Shown one piece after another: positions 26,213 through 35,035 of a stretch of DNA of 64,000 bases (position 1 is its first letter; the number at the start of each line of letters is the position of its first letter). Position numbers and translations under genes: made by a program. Below the pieces are notes generated by a model that searched no databases, was not told the origin of the DNA, and saw only the letters and a program-made list of their open reading frames with translations. This DNA comes from Kosakonia radicincitans DSM 16656 (lineage in GTDB: Bacteria; Pseudomonadota; Gammaproteobacteria; Enterobacterales; Enterobacteriaceae), in contig NZ_CP018016.1 in the NCBI RefSeq assembly GCF_000280495.2, positions 1,054,001-1,118,000 of the forward strand, in the 5' to 3' direction.

Positions 26213-26803
26213 TCAGCGGTTAAAGACGTTGCGGCCAATTTCAACGGCCTGTTGTAACGCCGCTTCCGCGCTGCCGAGATCCGGCAGCATCAGCGTGGCA
26301 TTGGTCAGCACCGGCGCGCCGCAGTAATCAAAAATCCCGTGCGCGATTTGTGTGTTCCACGATTGCGCATAACCATGCTTTTCGAAGGTGCGGCGATCGG
26401 CCCCGCCCAGCGCCACAAGATGGACCGGCAAATGGCCGAGCTTTTTAATCACTTTACCTTCGCCACTATCGGCATAGGCCCAGCCGTTACTAAAGACGCG
26501 ATCGATCCAGCCCTTTAACAGCCCCGGCATTGTCCACCAGTAAATAGGAAATACCAGCACCAGCGCATCGGCGTTAGCAATACGCGCCTGTTCGGCGAGC
26601 ACATCGGCGGGCAGCGGCGCGGTTTGATTGAAGGCGGCGACATCCGCTGCTGAAAAGCGCGGGTCAAACCCTTCTCGCGCCAGGTCGGCGATTTCCGCGC
26701 TGTGTTGCCGCCCCTGCTGGCGAATACCTTCCGCAACTGCCTGCACCAGAGCGTGCGTTAATGAACTCTCCAACGGGTGCGATACTACGATCAAAGCGTG
26801 CAT
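26213..26803 (-). CDS. NAD(P)H:quinone oxidoreductase, flavodoxin-like fold
   Basis: A 196-residue FMN/FAD-dependent reductase of the KefF/MdaB/NQO1 group. Motifs are the N-terminal phosphate loop VVSHPLESSLTHALV (residues 5-19), then the active-site region LVFPIYWWTMPGLLKGWIDRV near 85-105 and the later LGGADRRTFEKHGY. The ATG at 26803 is chosen because GGAGG precedes it; an upstream in-frame ATG would run into the operator. It reduces quinones or similar electrophiles by two electrons in the cytoplasm. It is divergent from a TetR gene across a perfect inverted repeat, so it is likely derepressed by an electrophile or drug sensed by that regulator. Confidence 0.88.
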   Translation of the reverse strand: MHALIVVSHPLESSLTHALVQAVAEGIRQQGRQHSAEIADLAREGFDPRFSAADVAAFNQTAPLPADVLAEQARIANADALVLVFPIYWWTMPGLLKGWIDRVFSNGWAYADSGEGKVIKKLGHLPVHLVALGGADRRTFEKHGYAQSWNTQIAHGIFDYCGAPVLTNATLMLPDLGSAEAALQQAVEIGRNVFNR

Positions 26804-26850
26804 GTGAAACCTCCTCAGTTGCCATCCGCGATGAACGGACGTAATCTTAT

Positions 26851-26891
26851 ATACCAAAGGTAACCTACCAATAGTAAGTTACCTTTGGTAT
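26851..26891. promoter_or_regulatory. TetR operator candidate, perfect 14-bp inverted repeat
   Basis: Arms ATACCAAAGGTAAC (26851-26864) and its exact complement (26878-26891) are separated by 13 bases. It lies centrally between the divergent starts of the quinone reductase and TetR genes. The left portion overlaps where the reductase promoter must be. It is the obvious binding site for the adjacent TetR protein, controlling both genes. Confidence 0.85.
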
Positions 26892-26916
26892 ATAACCTTG
26901 TCAACGGAGAAAGAGG

Positions 26917-27504
26917 ATGACCGCAACAGGTACACGGCAGCGACTCACGCGGGAAGCGCGTTTTACTCAACTGGTGGCGGTGGCCTGGCAAATCATTCGT
27001 GATGAAGGCACGGAAGCGCTGACGCTCAGCCATCTTGCTGAACTCGCCGGTGTCACCAAACCCGTGGTTTACGACCATTTCACCAGCCGCTCCGGTCTGC
27101 TGGCTGCGCTGTATCGTGAATACGATCAGCGGCAGAACCAAAAAATGGATGATGCGCTGCGCACTACCAAAGCCGAACTGGCGCCGCGGGCGACGGTGAT
27201 CGCCACCGCCTATATCGAATGCGTACTGCTGCAAGGGCGTGAAATGCCCAGCGTACTGGCGGCGCTGGCGGGCACGCCGGAGCTGGAAAAAATCCGCCAG
27301 GAGTATGCCGCCGATTTCATTGAGAAGTGCCGCGCATTGTTTGCGCCATTTTGCGTAAAACCGTTACGTGATGCTGCCTTGTGGGCCATGCTCGGCGCGG
27401 CGGAAGGGCTGTCATGGGCGGCGGTGCAGGGCGCCATCACCGAGGCGCAAGCCAAAGAGGAGCTGAAAGCGGTGATTATGGCGATGGTGCAGGCCAGCGT
27501 ATAA
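26917..27504 (+). CDS. TetR family repressor of the quinone reductase
   Basis: A 195-residue TetR regulator. The helix-turn-helix is at about residues 35-65 (ALTLSHLAELAGVTKPVVYD, then HFTSRSGLLAALYREY), followed by an all-helical ligand domain. It is divergent from the quinone reductase gene with a perfect inverted-repeat operator between them, a classic local repressor/target pair. The inducer is unknown; quinones or electrophiles are a reasonable guess from the target enzyme. It is followed, 64 bp later, by nasR on the same strand, which belongs to a different system. Confidence 0.92.
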   Translation: MTATGTRQRLTREARFTQLVAVAWQIIRDEGTEALTLSHLAELAGVTKPVVYDHFTSRSGLLAALYREYDQRQNQKMDDALRTTKAELAPRATVIATAYIECVLLQGREMPSVLAALAGTPELEKIRQEYAADFIEKCRALFAPFCVKPLRDAALWAMLGAAEGLSWAAVQGAITEAQAKEELKAVIMAMVQASV

Positions 27505-27568
27505 CGCGGATTTTTCGTCCTGGCGCGTTGCTTGCATTAACCTGGCATGACTTCCGGGGAGCACGCGC

Positions 27569-28831
27569 ATGATTGCCAACTCATCAACCACCATCCGTTT
27601 TTTACTGGCATCACGCCAGTGTGAGCTGAACAGCCTGCGTTATCTGCTGCAACGCGGTGAACTGGTAGGCAAAATCAGCCAACTGGTGCATATGCTGCAA
27701 CGCGAGCGCGGCACCTCGAATATGTTTCTTTGCGCGGCTGAAGGGCAGTTTGCCGATGAGCTATCCCAACGCGCGCGCGACGTTGCCGGGGCGCAGGCAC
27801 CGCTGCTGGCGCAACTCGACACGCTGGAGAGCCAGATTGCCGCCAGCCCGCAGGCCAGCCGCCTCTTCAGCCACGTTGCCAGCGTTATTTACGCGCTCAG
27901 CCTGCTGCCCGCGCTGCGCCAGCAAATCCGCCAGCGCAAACTGCCGCTGCCGCAGGCGATGAGCTTCTTTAACGACATCATTCGCCATTTGTTGTCGCTG
28001 GTGTTTGAACTCACCGATACCGCCGCCGAACCGGACATCTCCCGTGCGCTGATCGCCATGTTCAGCTTTATGCAGGGGAAAGAGTTTGCCGGGCAGGAGC
28101 GGGCCATTGCCGCTGCCGCCTTTGCCGCCGGGCAATTCAGCGAAGAAACCCGGCAAAAGCTGCTCGATCTGATTGAGCGACAGGAGCGCTGCTTCGCCAC
28201 CTTTGCCGATTTTGCTGATGAGCCGCACCGGCTGCGCTGGCAGCAGATGCAGACCGACAGCCAGTTTGAGCGACTGCGGCGTATTGCCTGTACCGGGCGT
28301 GAAGGATTTGCGGCGGACAGCGGTTTGCGCTGGTTCGCGCTCGCCACGCAGCGCATTGATGCGATGAAAATCGAGGAAGATGCGCTGGCACAAACGCTGA
28401 TGGCGCACTGCCGCGCGCGCATTGCCGCCGCTGAACAGGCCAGCCATCAGCAGCAGGCCGATATCGAAAGCCTGATGCCGCAGCCGGAAGAGGAGGAGAG
28501 CCGCTATTCGGTGTTTATCGACAATCACGGCTGGCTGGAGAGCGGCGGCGTGCGCCCACAGCTCGGGCGTTCACTGTTAACGCTGGTGCAGCAGCAGTCG
28601 CGCCGCTTACAGGCGCTGGATACCGAACTGGCGGCGCTGCGGGAAACGCTCAACGAGCGCAAACAGATTGAGCGCGCCAAAAGTCTGCTGATGCAGCATC
28701 GCCAGCTTAGCGAAGAAGAGGCCTATAAAACCCTGCGCAGCATGGCGATGAATCAGAACAAAAAGCTGGTGGAGATAGCCGGCGCGATGCTGGCGGTCGC
28801 GGATGTTTTTCCTCTACCCCCTAAGGAGTAG
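27569..28831 (+). CDS. nasR: Nitrate/nitrite-responsive antiterminator NasR
   Basis: A 420-residue RNA-binding regulator. The N-terminal NIT (nitrate/nitrite sensing) domain, a long four-helix bundle, covers about residues 30-290; the hallmark QRERGTSNMFLC is near residues 45-56. The C-terminal ANTAR domain is at about 340-410, with LNERKQIERAKSLLMQHRQL and EEEAYKTLRSMAMNQNKKL. In Klebsiella oxytoca, NasR binds nitrate or nitrite and then the nasF leader RNA, preventing termination. It lies directly upstream of that leader. Start at 27569 is preceded by GGGGAG. It is slightly longer than the 393 residues recalled for the Klebsiella protein. Confidence 0.95.
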   Translation: MIANSSTTIRFLLASRQCELNSLRYLLQRGELVGKISQLVHMLQRERGTSNMFLCAAEGQFADELSQRARDVAGAQAPLLAQLDTLESQIAASPQASRLFSHVASVIYALSLLPALRQQIRQRKLPLPQAMSFFNDIIRHLLSLVFELTDTAAEPDISRALIAMFSFMQGKEFAGQERAIAAAAFAAGQFSEETRQKLLDLIERQERCFATFADFADEPHRLRWQQMQTDSQFERLRRIACTGREGFAADSGLRWFALATQRIDAMKIEEDALAQTLMAHCRARIAAAEQASHQQQADIESLMPQPEEEESRYSVFIDNHGWLESGGVRPQLGRSLLTLVQQQSRRLQALDTELAALRETLNERKQIERAKSLLMQHRQLSEEEAYKTLRSMAMNQNKKLVEIAGAMLAVADVFPLPPKE

Positions 28832-28832
28832 C

Positions 28833-28849
28833 TGCACATCCGGGGTGCG
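28833..28849. promoter_or_regulatory. NtrC-binding site candidate upstream of nasF
   Basis: TGCACATCCGGGGTGCG has the GCAC-N7-GTGC dyad of NtrC sites and lies one base after the nasR stop. Its centre is about 130 bp upstream of the predicted nasF transcription start, a usual enhancer distance. Nitrogen control of nasF is known in Klebsiella; this particular site is assigned by eye. Confidence 0.6.
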
Positions 28850-28945
28850 AAATGTGCTCTCCGGCAGTGCGAAAACGTGCCCGGCAAACGGGTGAATTTT
28901 GCGCAACGCGTGAAATTTCGCCTGTTGCAGCGTGATCACGCATTC

Positions 28946-28962
28946 TGGCACAGTCCTTGCTT
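28946..28962 (+). promoter_or_regulatory. Sigma-54 promoter of the nasFEDBA operon
   Basis: TGGCACAGTCCTTGCTT matches the sigma-54 consensus (TGGCAC-N5-TTGC), with the invariant GG (28947-28948) and GC (28959-28960) exactly 10 bases apart. Transcription would begin around 28972, ahead of the attenuator leader. Confidence 0.88.
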
Positions 28963-28984
28963 TATCCATTGAGAAACTAATTAA

Positions 28985-29083
28985 GACGCACTATCGGCCA
29001 ATGGCGGTCGGTGCCGCGTCAACCGGACAACGGCGTCCATAAGCGTGCAGCTTTGCACAGGCTTATGGACGCCGTTTTTTTTT
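28985..29083 (+). promoter_or_regulatory. nasF leader: NasR-responsive attenuator with intrinsic terminator
   Basis: A 16-bp perfect stem (29029-29044 with 29061-29076) containing a small inner hairpin (GTGCA...TGCAC), followed by nine T residues, makes a very strong terminator before nasF. Upstream, GACGC (28985-28989) can pair with GCGTC (29016-29020) around a G/C-rich segment, forming the leader hairpin region. In Klebsiella, ANTAR protein NasR binds such upstream hairpins when nitrate is present and stops the terminator from acting. The terminator is seen directly; NasR recognition is by analogy. Confidence 0.88.
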
Positions 29084-29113
29084 GCATCCGCAACGGTGAG
29101 CAAGAGGGTGGCA

Positions 29114-30370
29114 ATGAGCGATGGCAACAAAGGTATGACGGTTTCCCGTCGGCAGTTTTTACTGGGCAGCGCGGCGCTGGGCAGCAGCCTGCTATTGCCT
29201 GGGGTGATCAATCGCGCATGGGCCGCAGGCTCGGATGCGCCGGAACTGAGCGAAATCCGCGTCGGTTTTATCCCGCTGACGGATTGTGCCTCGGTGGTGA
29301 TGGCCGCTGTTAAAGGCTTCGACAAAAAATATGGCATCACCATTGTGCCGAGCAAAGAAGCCAGTTGGGCCGCGGTACGCGACAAGCTGGTTTCCGGCGA
29401 ACTGAACGCGTCGCACATTCTCTACGGCCAGCTTTACGGCCTGCAAATGGGGCTTTCCGGGCCGCAAACCGAGATGGCGGCGCTGATGACCATCAACCAG
29501 AACGGGCAGGGGATCACGCTGGCGAACCAGTTGCACGAGGCGGGCGTTAATGACTTAGCCTCGCTGCAAAAACATATCGCCGCCAGCCCGGCAGGCACTT
29601 ATACCTTTGCCCAGACCTTTCCCACCGGCACGCACGCCATGTGGCTCAACTACTGGCTGGCAAGCGCAGGCATCAACCCGCTCACTGACATTCGCAGCGT
29701 GGTGGTGCCGCCGCCGCAAATGGTGATGAACATGAAGATCGGCAACATGGTCGGCTACTGCGTGGGCGAACCGTGGAACCAACGCGCCATCAGCGATGGC
29801 ATCGGCTTTACCGCCACCACCACGCAGGATATCTGGCCGGATCATCCGGAAAAAGTGCTCGGCACCCGCGCAGACTGGGTAGCCAAAAATCCCAACAGCG
29901 CCCGTGCGCTGACTGCCGCCATTCTTGAGGCTTCACGCTGGATTGACGCCTCCGACGATAACCGCCGCGAAACGGCGCGGGTCATCGCCGGGCGCGCTTA
30001 CCTCAACACCAAAGAGGAAACCATTCTCGGGCGCATGCTCGGCCAGTACGAAAACGGCCTGGGCAAAAGCTGGAAAGATGAGCACGCGATGCGCTTCTTC
30101 CACGACGGCTCCGTCAACTATCCGTGGCTCTCCGACGGCATGTGGTTCCTCACCCAGCATAAACGCTGGGGGCTGCTTACCAGCGATCCGGATTACCTCG
30201 GCGTCGCCCGCAAGGTTAACCGCATCGACATCTACAAACAGGCTGCTGCGGCGGTCAGTAACGTCCCGCTGCCGGGCAGCGACATGCGCAGCAGTGTCCT
30301 GATCGATGGCATTCGCTGGGATGGCAGCAACCCTGCCGCCTATGCCAGCGGCTTTAGCGTAAAGAAATAG
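29114..30370 (+). CDS. nasF: Nitrate ABC transporter substrate-binding protein
   Basis: A 418-residue periplasmic nitrate/nitrite-binding protein of the NrtA/NasF family. It carries a twin-arginine signal (VSRRQFLLGSAALGSSLLLP, ending NRAWAAG), implying folded export by Tat. Binding-domain motifs include IRVGFIPLTDCASVVMAAVKG, SHILYGQLYGLQMGL and the MKIGNMVGYCVGEPWNQRAI segment typical of this family. The start at 29114 is chosen because the twin-arginine signal then sits normally and AGAGGG lies upstream. It is the first structural gene of the nas operon, after the attenuator; nasE follows 10 bp later. Confidence 0.95.
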   Translation: MSDGNKGMTVSRRQFLLGSAALGSSLLLPGVINRAWAAGSDAPELSEIRVGFIPLTDCASVVMAAVKGFDKKYGITIVPSKEASWAAVRDKLVSGELNASHILYGQLYGLQMGLSGPQTEMAALMTINQNGQGITLANQLHEAGVNDLASLQKHIAASPAGTYTFAQTFPTGTHAMWLNYWLASAGINPLTDIRSVVVPPPQMVMNMKIGNMVGYCVGEPWNQRAISDGIGFTATTTQDIWPDHPEKVLGTRADWVAKNPNSARALTAAILEASRWIDASDDNRRETARVIAGRAYLNTKEETILGRMLGQYENGLGKSWKDEHAMRFFHDGSVNYPWLSDGMWFLTQHKRWGLLTSDPDYLGVARKVNRIDIYKQAAAAVSNVPLPGSDMRSSVLIDGIRWDGSNPAAYASGFSVKK

Positions 30371-30380
30371 GAGGTCGCTT

Positions 30381-31265
30381 ATGAAAAACCAGGCGCAGAT
30401 TATCCCCCTTCCTCGCGAAGAGACGGCGCAGCCGCGTATGGCCGCCGAAATTGTGACGCTGCCCAGCAAACCCGTAGCGCGTCGTTCACCGCTGTTACGC
30501 CCGCTGATGGAGCGCGTACTGCCGGGGTTGCTCGGAATTGGCCTGCTGATCTGCCTGTGGCAGGTAGCGGCGCTCAACAGTAAAAACTTCCCCACGCCGT
30601 GGCAAACCTGGCAGGCGGCGCTGGAGATCTTTGCCGACCCGTTTTATATCGCCGGGCCGAACGATCAGGGCATTGGCTGGAACGTGCTGGCCTCGTTGCA
30701 GCGCGTGGCGGTCGGTTTTGGCCTCGCGGCGCTGGTCGGCATTCCGGCGGGCTTTTTGATTGGCCGCTTCCGGTTTGTCGCCAATATGCTCAACCCGCTG
30801 ATCTCGCTGCTGCGCCCGGTCAGCCCGTTGGCCTGGCTGCCAATTGGTTTGCTGCTGTTTCAGCGCGCTGAACCAGCCTCCAGCTGGACGATTTTTATCT
30901 GCTCGATCTGGCCGATGATCCTCAACACCGCCGAAGGCGTGCGGCAGATCCCGCAGGATTACCTGAACGTGGCGCGGGTGCTGAAGCTTTCGGAATTCGC
31001 CATCATGCGCAAAATCCTGCTGCCCGCCGCGCTGCCCGGCATTCTCACCGGCATGCGCTTATCCATTGGCATTGCCTGGCTGGTGATTGTGGCGGCAGAA
31101 ATGCTGACCGGCGGCATCGGTATCGGCTTCTGGATCTGGAATGAATGGAACAACCTCAATGTGCAAAACATCATTATCGCCATCGTGGTGATTGGCGTGA
31201 TCGGCCTGCTGCTGGAGCAGGGGCTGATGTGGATTGCCAGCCGTTTTAACTACACCAGCCGCTAA
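30381..31265 (+). CDS. nasE: Nitrate ABC transporter permease
   Basis: A 294-residue inner-membrane permease of the NrtB/SsuC family. About six membrane helices follow a basic cytoplasmic N-terminus (RRSPLLRPLMERVLPGLLGI). The coupling helix EAA-like loop is in the segment DYLNVARVLKLSEFAIMRKI leading to LPAALPGILTGMRLSIGIAW. It forms the channel for nitrate delivered by NasF. An AGGAGG-type site lies before its start, 10 bp after nasF, and nasD follows after 10 bp, so the three are translated from one mRNA. Confidence 0.94.
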   Translation: MKNQAQIIPLPREETAQPRMAAEIVTLPSKPVARRSPLLRPLMERVLPGLLGIGLLICLWQVAALNSKNFPTPWQTWQAALEIFADPFYIAGPNDQGIGWNVLASLQRVAVGFGLAALVGIPAGFLIGRFRFVANMLNPLISLLRPVSPLAWLPIGLLLFQRAEPASSWTIFICSIWPMILNTAEGVRQIPQDYLNVARVLKLSEFAIMRKILLPAALPGILTGMRLSIGIAWLVIVAAEMLTGGIGIGFWIWNEWNNLNVQNIIIAIVVIGVIGLLLEQGLMWIASRFNYTSR

Positions 31266-31275
31266 GGAGGCCACG

Positions 31276-32070
31276 ATGCGTACCCATCCGATTATTCAGG
31301 TTCAGCAGGTCAGCCAGCGCTTCAACACCCGCAGCGGCGAGTTTCTCGCGCTGGATAACGTCAGCTTTGATATCCACGCCGGTGAAACCCTGAGCCTGAT
31401 TGGCCACTCCGGCTGCGGCAAATCAACGCTGTTAAACCTGATTGCCGGTCTGACGCGGCCGACCAGCGGCGGCCTGCTGTGCAATAACCGCGAAATCGAC
31501 GGTCCAGGGCCGGAGCGCGGCGTGGTGTTCCAGAACCACTCGCTGCTGCCGTGGCTCACCACCTATGACAACGTGGCGCTGGCCGTTCGCCAGGTTTTTC
31601 GCGGCGAAATGAGCAAAGCCGAAATGCACGAGTGGATTATGCACAACCTCGATCTGGTGCAGATGAGCCACGCCTGGAACAAGCGCCCGCACGAAATTTC
31701 CGGTGGTATGAAGCAGCGCGTCGGCATTGCCCGCGCACTGGCGATGAAACCCGCCGTATTGCTGATGGATGAACCCTTTGGCGCGCTGGACGCCTTAACT
31801 CGCGCCCATTTGCAGGATGCAGTAATGGAGATCCAGCAGCGCCTGCGCACCACCATTGTGCTGATCACCCATGACGTTGACGAAGCGGTACTGCTCTCCG
31901 ATCGGGTGATGATGATGACCAACGGCCCGGCGGCAACGGTTGGCGAAATCATGGACGTGTCGCTGGAGCGTCCGCGTTCGCGCGTGGCGCTGGCCGACGA
32001 CGCGCAGTATCAGCGCTATCGCCAGCAGGTTCTGCAATTTCTGTACGAGAAACAGCCGAAAGCGGCCTGA
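31276..32070 (+). CDS. nasD: Nitrate ABC transporter ATP-binding protein
   Basis: A 264-residue ABC ATPase of the NrtD/NasD type. It has Walker A GHSGCGKST near residues 45-53, signature ISGGMKQRVGIARAL, Walker B VLLMDEPFGALD and the switch histidine in VLITHDVDEA. The start at 31276 is preceded by AAGGAGG within the end of nasE. It powers nitrate uptake with NasE. Unlike cyanobacterial NrtC, it has no C-terminal nitrate-binding domain. The next gene (nasB) begins 31 bp later. Confidence 0.94.
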   Translation: MRTHPIIQVQQVSQRFNTRSGEFLALDNVSFDIHAGETLSLIGHSGCGKSTLLNLIAGLTRPTSGGLLCNNREIDGPGPERGVVFQNHSLLPWLTTYDNVALAVRQVFRGEMSKAEMHEWIMHNLDLVQMSHAWNKRPHEISGGMKQRVGIARALAMKPAVLLMDEPFGALDALTRAHLQDAVMEIQQRLRTTIVLITHDVDEAVLLSDRVMMMTNGPAATVGEIMDVSLERPRSRVALADDAQYQRYRQQVLQFLYEKQPKAA

Positions 32071-32101
32071 TGTCTCTGTCACTTGTTCGATAAGGATTCA
32101 G

Positions 32102-35017
32102 ATGATGAAAAAGCCGGTTTTAGCCGTCATTGGGCACGGCATGGTCAGCCACTATTTTTTGCAACAGCTGGTGGAACGCGAGCTGCACCAGCATTACGAC
32201 ATCGTGGTGTTCGGCGAAGAGCGTCTGCCCGCTTATGACCGCGTCCACCTCTCGGAATACTTCGCCGGGCGCAGCGCCGAATCGCTCTCGCTGGTCAGCG
32301 ATGGTTTTTTTGCCGACAGCGGCATCACTCTGCGCAGCGGCTGCAAAATTGTCGCGATCGACCGCGAACGTCACTGTTTACGCGACGAACAGGGCACAGA
32401 AACGCATTACGACATACTGGTGCTCGCCACCGGTTCTTACGCCTTCGTGCCGCCGATCAGTGGCAATAACCGCCCTGGGTGCCTGGTTTACCGCACGCTT
32501 GACGATCTGGACGCTATCGCCGCGCAGGCGAAAAACGCCAAACGCGGCGTGGTGATCGGCGGCGGGTTGCTGGGGCTGGAAGCGGCCAACGCGCTGCGTC
32601 AGTTAGGGCTGGAAACCCACGTGGTGGAGTTTGCCCCGCGTCTGATGGCGGTACAGCTTGATGAAGGCGGCGCGATGATGCTGCAACGCAAAATTGAAGC
32701 CCTGGGCGTGCAGGTGCATACCCGCAAAGAGACGCGGGAAATCGTTGATGGCGAGCAGGCACTGCATCGCCTCTGCTTTGCCGACGGTAGCTGGCTGGAG
32801 ACCGATCTGCTGCTCTTTTCAGCCGGTATTCGCCCGCGCGATGAGCTGGCGGAAAGCGCGCAACTGCAAAAAGGGTCGCGCGGCGGCATTGTGATTGATG
32901 ACCAGTGCCGCACTTCCAACGCGGCGATTTTCGCCATTGGCGAGTGCGCATTGTGGAACGGGCAGATTTTTGGCCTTGTGGCGCCTGGTTACCAGATGGC
33001 GCGCAGCGTGGCGGACACACTGGCGGCGCGCGACACGCCGTTTACCGGCGCGGATATGAGCACCAAACTGAAGCTGCTCGGCGTTGAGGTGGCGTCGCTC
33101 GGCGATGCGCACGGCAAAACGGAAGGCTGCCAGAGCTATCAGTGGACCGATGGCCCGCGTGAAATCTACAAGAAAATCGTTGTCTCCGCCGACGGCAAAC
33201 GACTGCTCGGCGCAGTATTGATTGGCGACAGCGCTGATTACAGCATGCTGCTGCAAATGATGCTCAACGGCATGGCGCTGCCCGCGCAGCCGGAAACGCT
33301 GATTTTACCCGCCCGTTCCGGTGATGCGCCGAAAGGCCTCGGCGTGGCGGCGCTGGCGGCCAGCGCGCAAATCTGCTCCTGTCACAATGTCAGCAAAGGC
33401 GACATTGCCGCAGCGGTCGCCAGCGGCTGCAGCGAACTGGGGGCGATAAAAAGCTGCACCAAAGCCGGAACTGGCTGCGGCGGCTGCGTGCCGTTGCTGA
33501 AGCAGGTGATGGAGCATGAGCTGCAACAGCTTGGCGTGGAAGTGAAAAAAGATCTCTGCGAGCATTTTGCCTGGTCGCGCCAGGAGCTGTATCACCTGAT
33601 CCGCCTGCATGAAATTCGCAGCTTCGATGAACTGATTAGCCGCTTCGGCAAAGGCCACGGTTGTGAAGTGTGCAAGCCACTGGTCGGCTCTTTGCTGGCT
33701 TCCTGCTGGAATGATTACCTGCTCAAACCGCAGCATCTGCCGTTGCAGGATACTAACGACCGTTTCTTCGCCAATATCCAGAAAGATGGCACTTACTCGG
33801 TGGTGCCGCGCATTCCGGCTGGCGAAATCACGCCGCAGGGCTTGATCGCCATTGGCGAAGTGGCGCAGCGCTACAACCTCTACACCAAAATTACCGGCGG
33901 CCAGCGGGTGGATCTGTTTGGCGCGCGGCTGGAGCAACTGCCTGCGATCTGGGAGAGGCTGATCGCCGCCGGGTTTGAAACCGGCCATGCTTACGGCAAA
34001 TCCCTGCGCACGGTGAAATCCTGCGTCGGTTCTACCTGGTGCCGCTACGGTGTGCAGGACTCGACCGGCATGGCGATCACCCTGGAGAACCGCTACAAGG
34101 GGCTGCGCTCGCCGCACAAAATCAAAATGGCCGTTTCCGGTTGTACCCGCGAATGCGCCGAAGCGCAGGGCAAAGATATTGGCGTGATCGCCACCGATAA
34201 AGGCTGGAACCTCTATGTCTGCGGCAATGGCGGCATGAAGCCGCGCCATGCGGACTTGTTCGCCAGCGATCTCGACAGCGAAGCGCTGATCCGCACCATC
34301 GATCGCGTGTTGATGTTCTATATCCGCACCGCCGATCGTCTGCAGCGCACCAGCACCTGGCTCGACAATATGGAAGGCGGGCTTACGTACTTACAACAGG
34401 TGATCCTGCACGACAGCCTGGAGATTGGCGCGGAGCTGGAGCGTGAAATGCAGCAGGTGGTGGACGCTTACCAGTGCGAATGGAAAACCACGCTCGATAG
34501 CGCGGAAAACCGTCTGCTGTTCCGCGGCTTCCTCAACAGCGATCGCCCGGATGAAGCGGTGGTGATGGTGCCGGAGCGCGGGCAGATCCGCCCGGCCAGA
34601 AGCGAGGAAAAACCCGCGCAGGCGACAACGCTGCCGGGCGCCGAAGCCGAATGGGTGCATGTTGGCGCGGTGGCGGATATTCCGGCCAACAGCGGGGTTG
34701 CCGCGCGTCTGGGTCAGCAACAGATTGCGCTGTTCCATCTGCCCGCAAGCGAGGCGCAGATTTTCGCGCTGGACAATCGCGAACCGGGCAGCGAAGCCAA
34801 TGTGCTGGCGCGCGGTCTGGTGGGCGATAAAGAGGGCGAACCGATCGTGATTTCGCCGCTCTACAAACAGCGTTTCCGACTGTGCGACGGCGTCAGCCTC
34901 GACGATGCCACGCTGCGGGTGCGCGTCTGGCCGGTCAACATTATCGACGGGCATATCTGGGTTCATCGCCAGCCGCTGGCAGAGAGCACTTTCCCGGCGA
35001 TTGCCGAAGCGTCATAA
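32102..35017 (+). CDS. nasB: Assimilatory nitrite reductase NasB, NirB with fused NirD domain
   Basis: A 971-residue NADH-dependent siroheme nitrite reductase reducing nitrite to ammonium in the cytoplasm. Domains in order: FAD/NADH pyridine nucleotide oxidoreductase (residues 1-410), BFD-like iron-sulfur region with CSCHNVSKGDI and CTKAGTGCGGC (about 420-480), ferredoxin half-domains, and the siroheme/4Fe-4S site. The cysteines of that site are in KSCVGSTWC (about 640) and VSGCTRECAEAQGKDIG (about 680). From about 850 there is a NirD-type Rieske-like domain (WVHVGAVADIPANSG ... DGVSLDDATLRVRVWPV) lacking classical Rieske Cys/His ligands. The fusion agrees with Klebsiella NasB (957 residues recalled). 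ATG at 32102 or 32105 are equally possible. Confidence 0.92.
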   Translation: MMKKPVLAVIGHGMVSHYFLQQLVERELHQHYDIVVFGEERLPAYDRVHLSEYFAGRSAESLSLVSDGFFADSGITLRSGCKIVAIDRERHCLRDEQGTETHYDILVLATGSYAFVPPISGNNRPGCLVYRTLDDLDAIAAQAKNAKRGVVIGGGLLGLEAANALRQLGLETHVVEFAPRLMAVQLDEGGAMMLQRKIEALGVQVHTRKETREIVDGEQALHRLCFADGSWLETDLLLFSAGIRPRDELAESAQLQKGSRGGIVIDDQCRTSNAAIFAIGECALWNGQIFGLVAPGYQMARSVADTLAARDTPFTGADMSTKLKLLGVEVASLGDAHGKTEGCQSYQWTDGPREIYKKIVVSADGKRLLGAVLIGDSADYSMLLQMMLNGMALPAQPETLILPARSGDAPKGLGVAALAASAQICSCHNVSKGDIAAAVASGCSELGAIKSCTKAGTGCGGCVPLLKQVMEHELQQLGVEVKKDLCEHFAWSRQELYHLIRLHEIRSFDELISRFGKGHGCEVCKPLVGSLLASCWNDYLLKPQHLPLQDTNDRFFANIQKDGTYSVVPRIPAGEITPQGLIAIGEVAQRYNLYTKITGGQRVDLFGARLEQLPAIWERLIAAGFETGHAYGKSLRTVKSCVGSTWCRYGVQDSTGMAITLENRYKGLRSPHKIKMAVSGCTRECAEAQGKDIGVIATDKGWNLYVCGNGGMKPRHADLFASDLDSEALIRTIDRVLMFYIRTADRLQRTSTWLDNMEGGLTYLQQVILHDSLEIGAELEREMQQVVDAYQCEWKTTLDSAENRLLFRGFLNSDRPDEAVVMVPERGQIRPARSEEKPAQATTLPGAEAEWVHVGAVADIPANSGVAARLGQQQIALFHLPASEAQIFALDNREPGSEANVLARGLVGDKEGEPIVISPLYKQRFRLCDGVSLDDATLRVRVWPVNIIDGHIWVHRQPLAESTFPAIAEAS

Positions 35018-35035
35018 GCCGCAACGGGGGCAAAA

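Noticed and set aside
31940..32101. N-terminal extension of the nasB frame
   Set aside because: It overlaps the nasD coding sequence in another frame; homology begins at 32102.
33305..34249. 314-codon minus-strand frame inside nasB
   Set aside because: It lies wholly within a strongly supported siroheme reductase; residue composition is typical of an antisense shadow.
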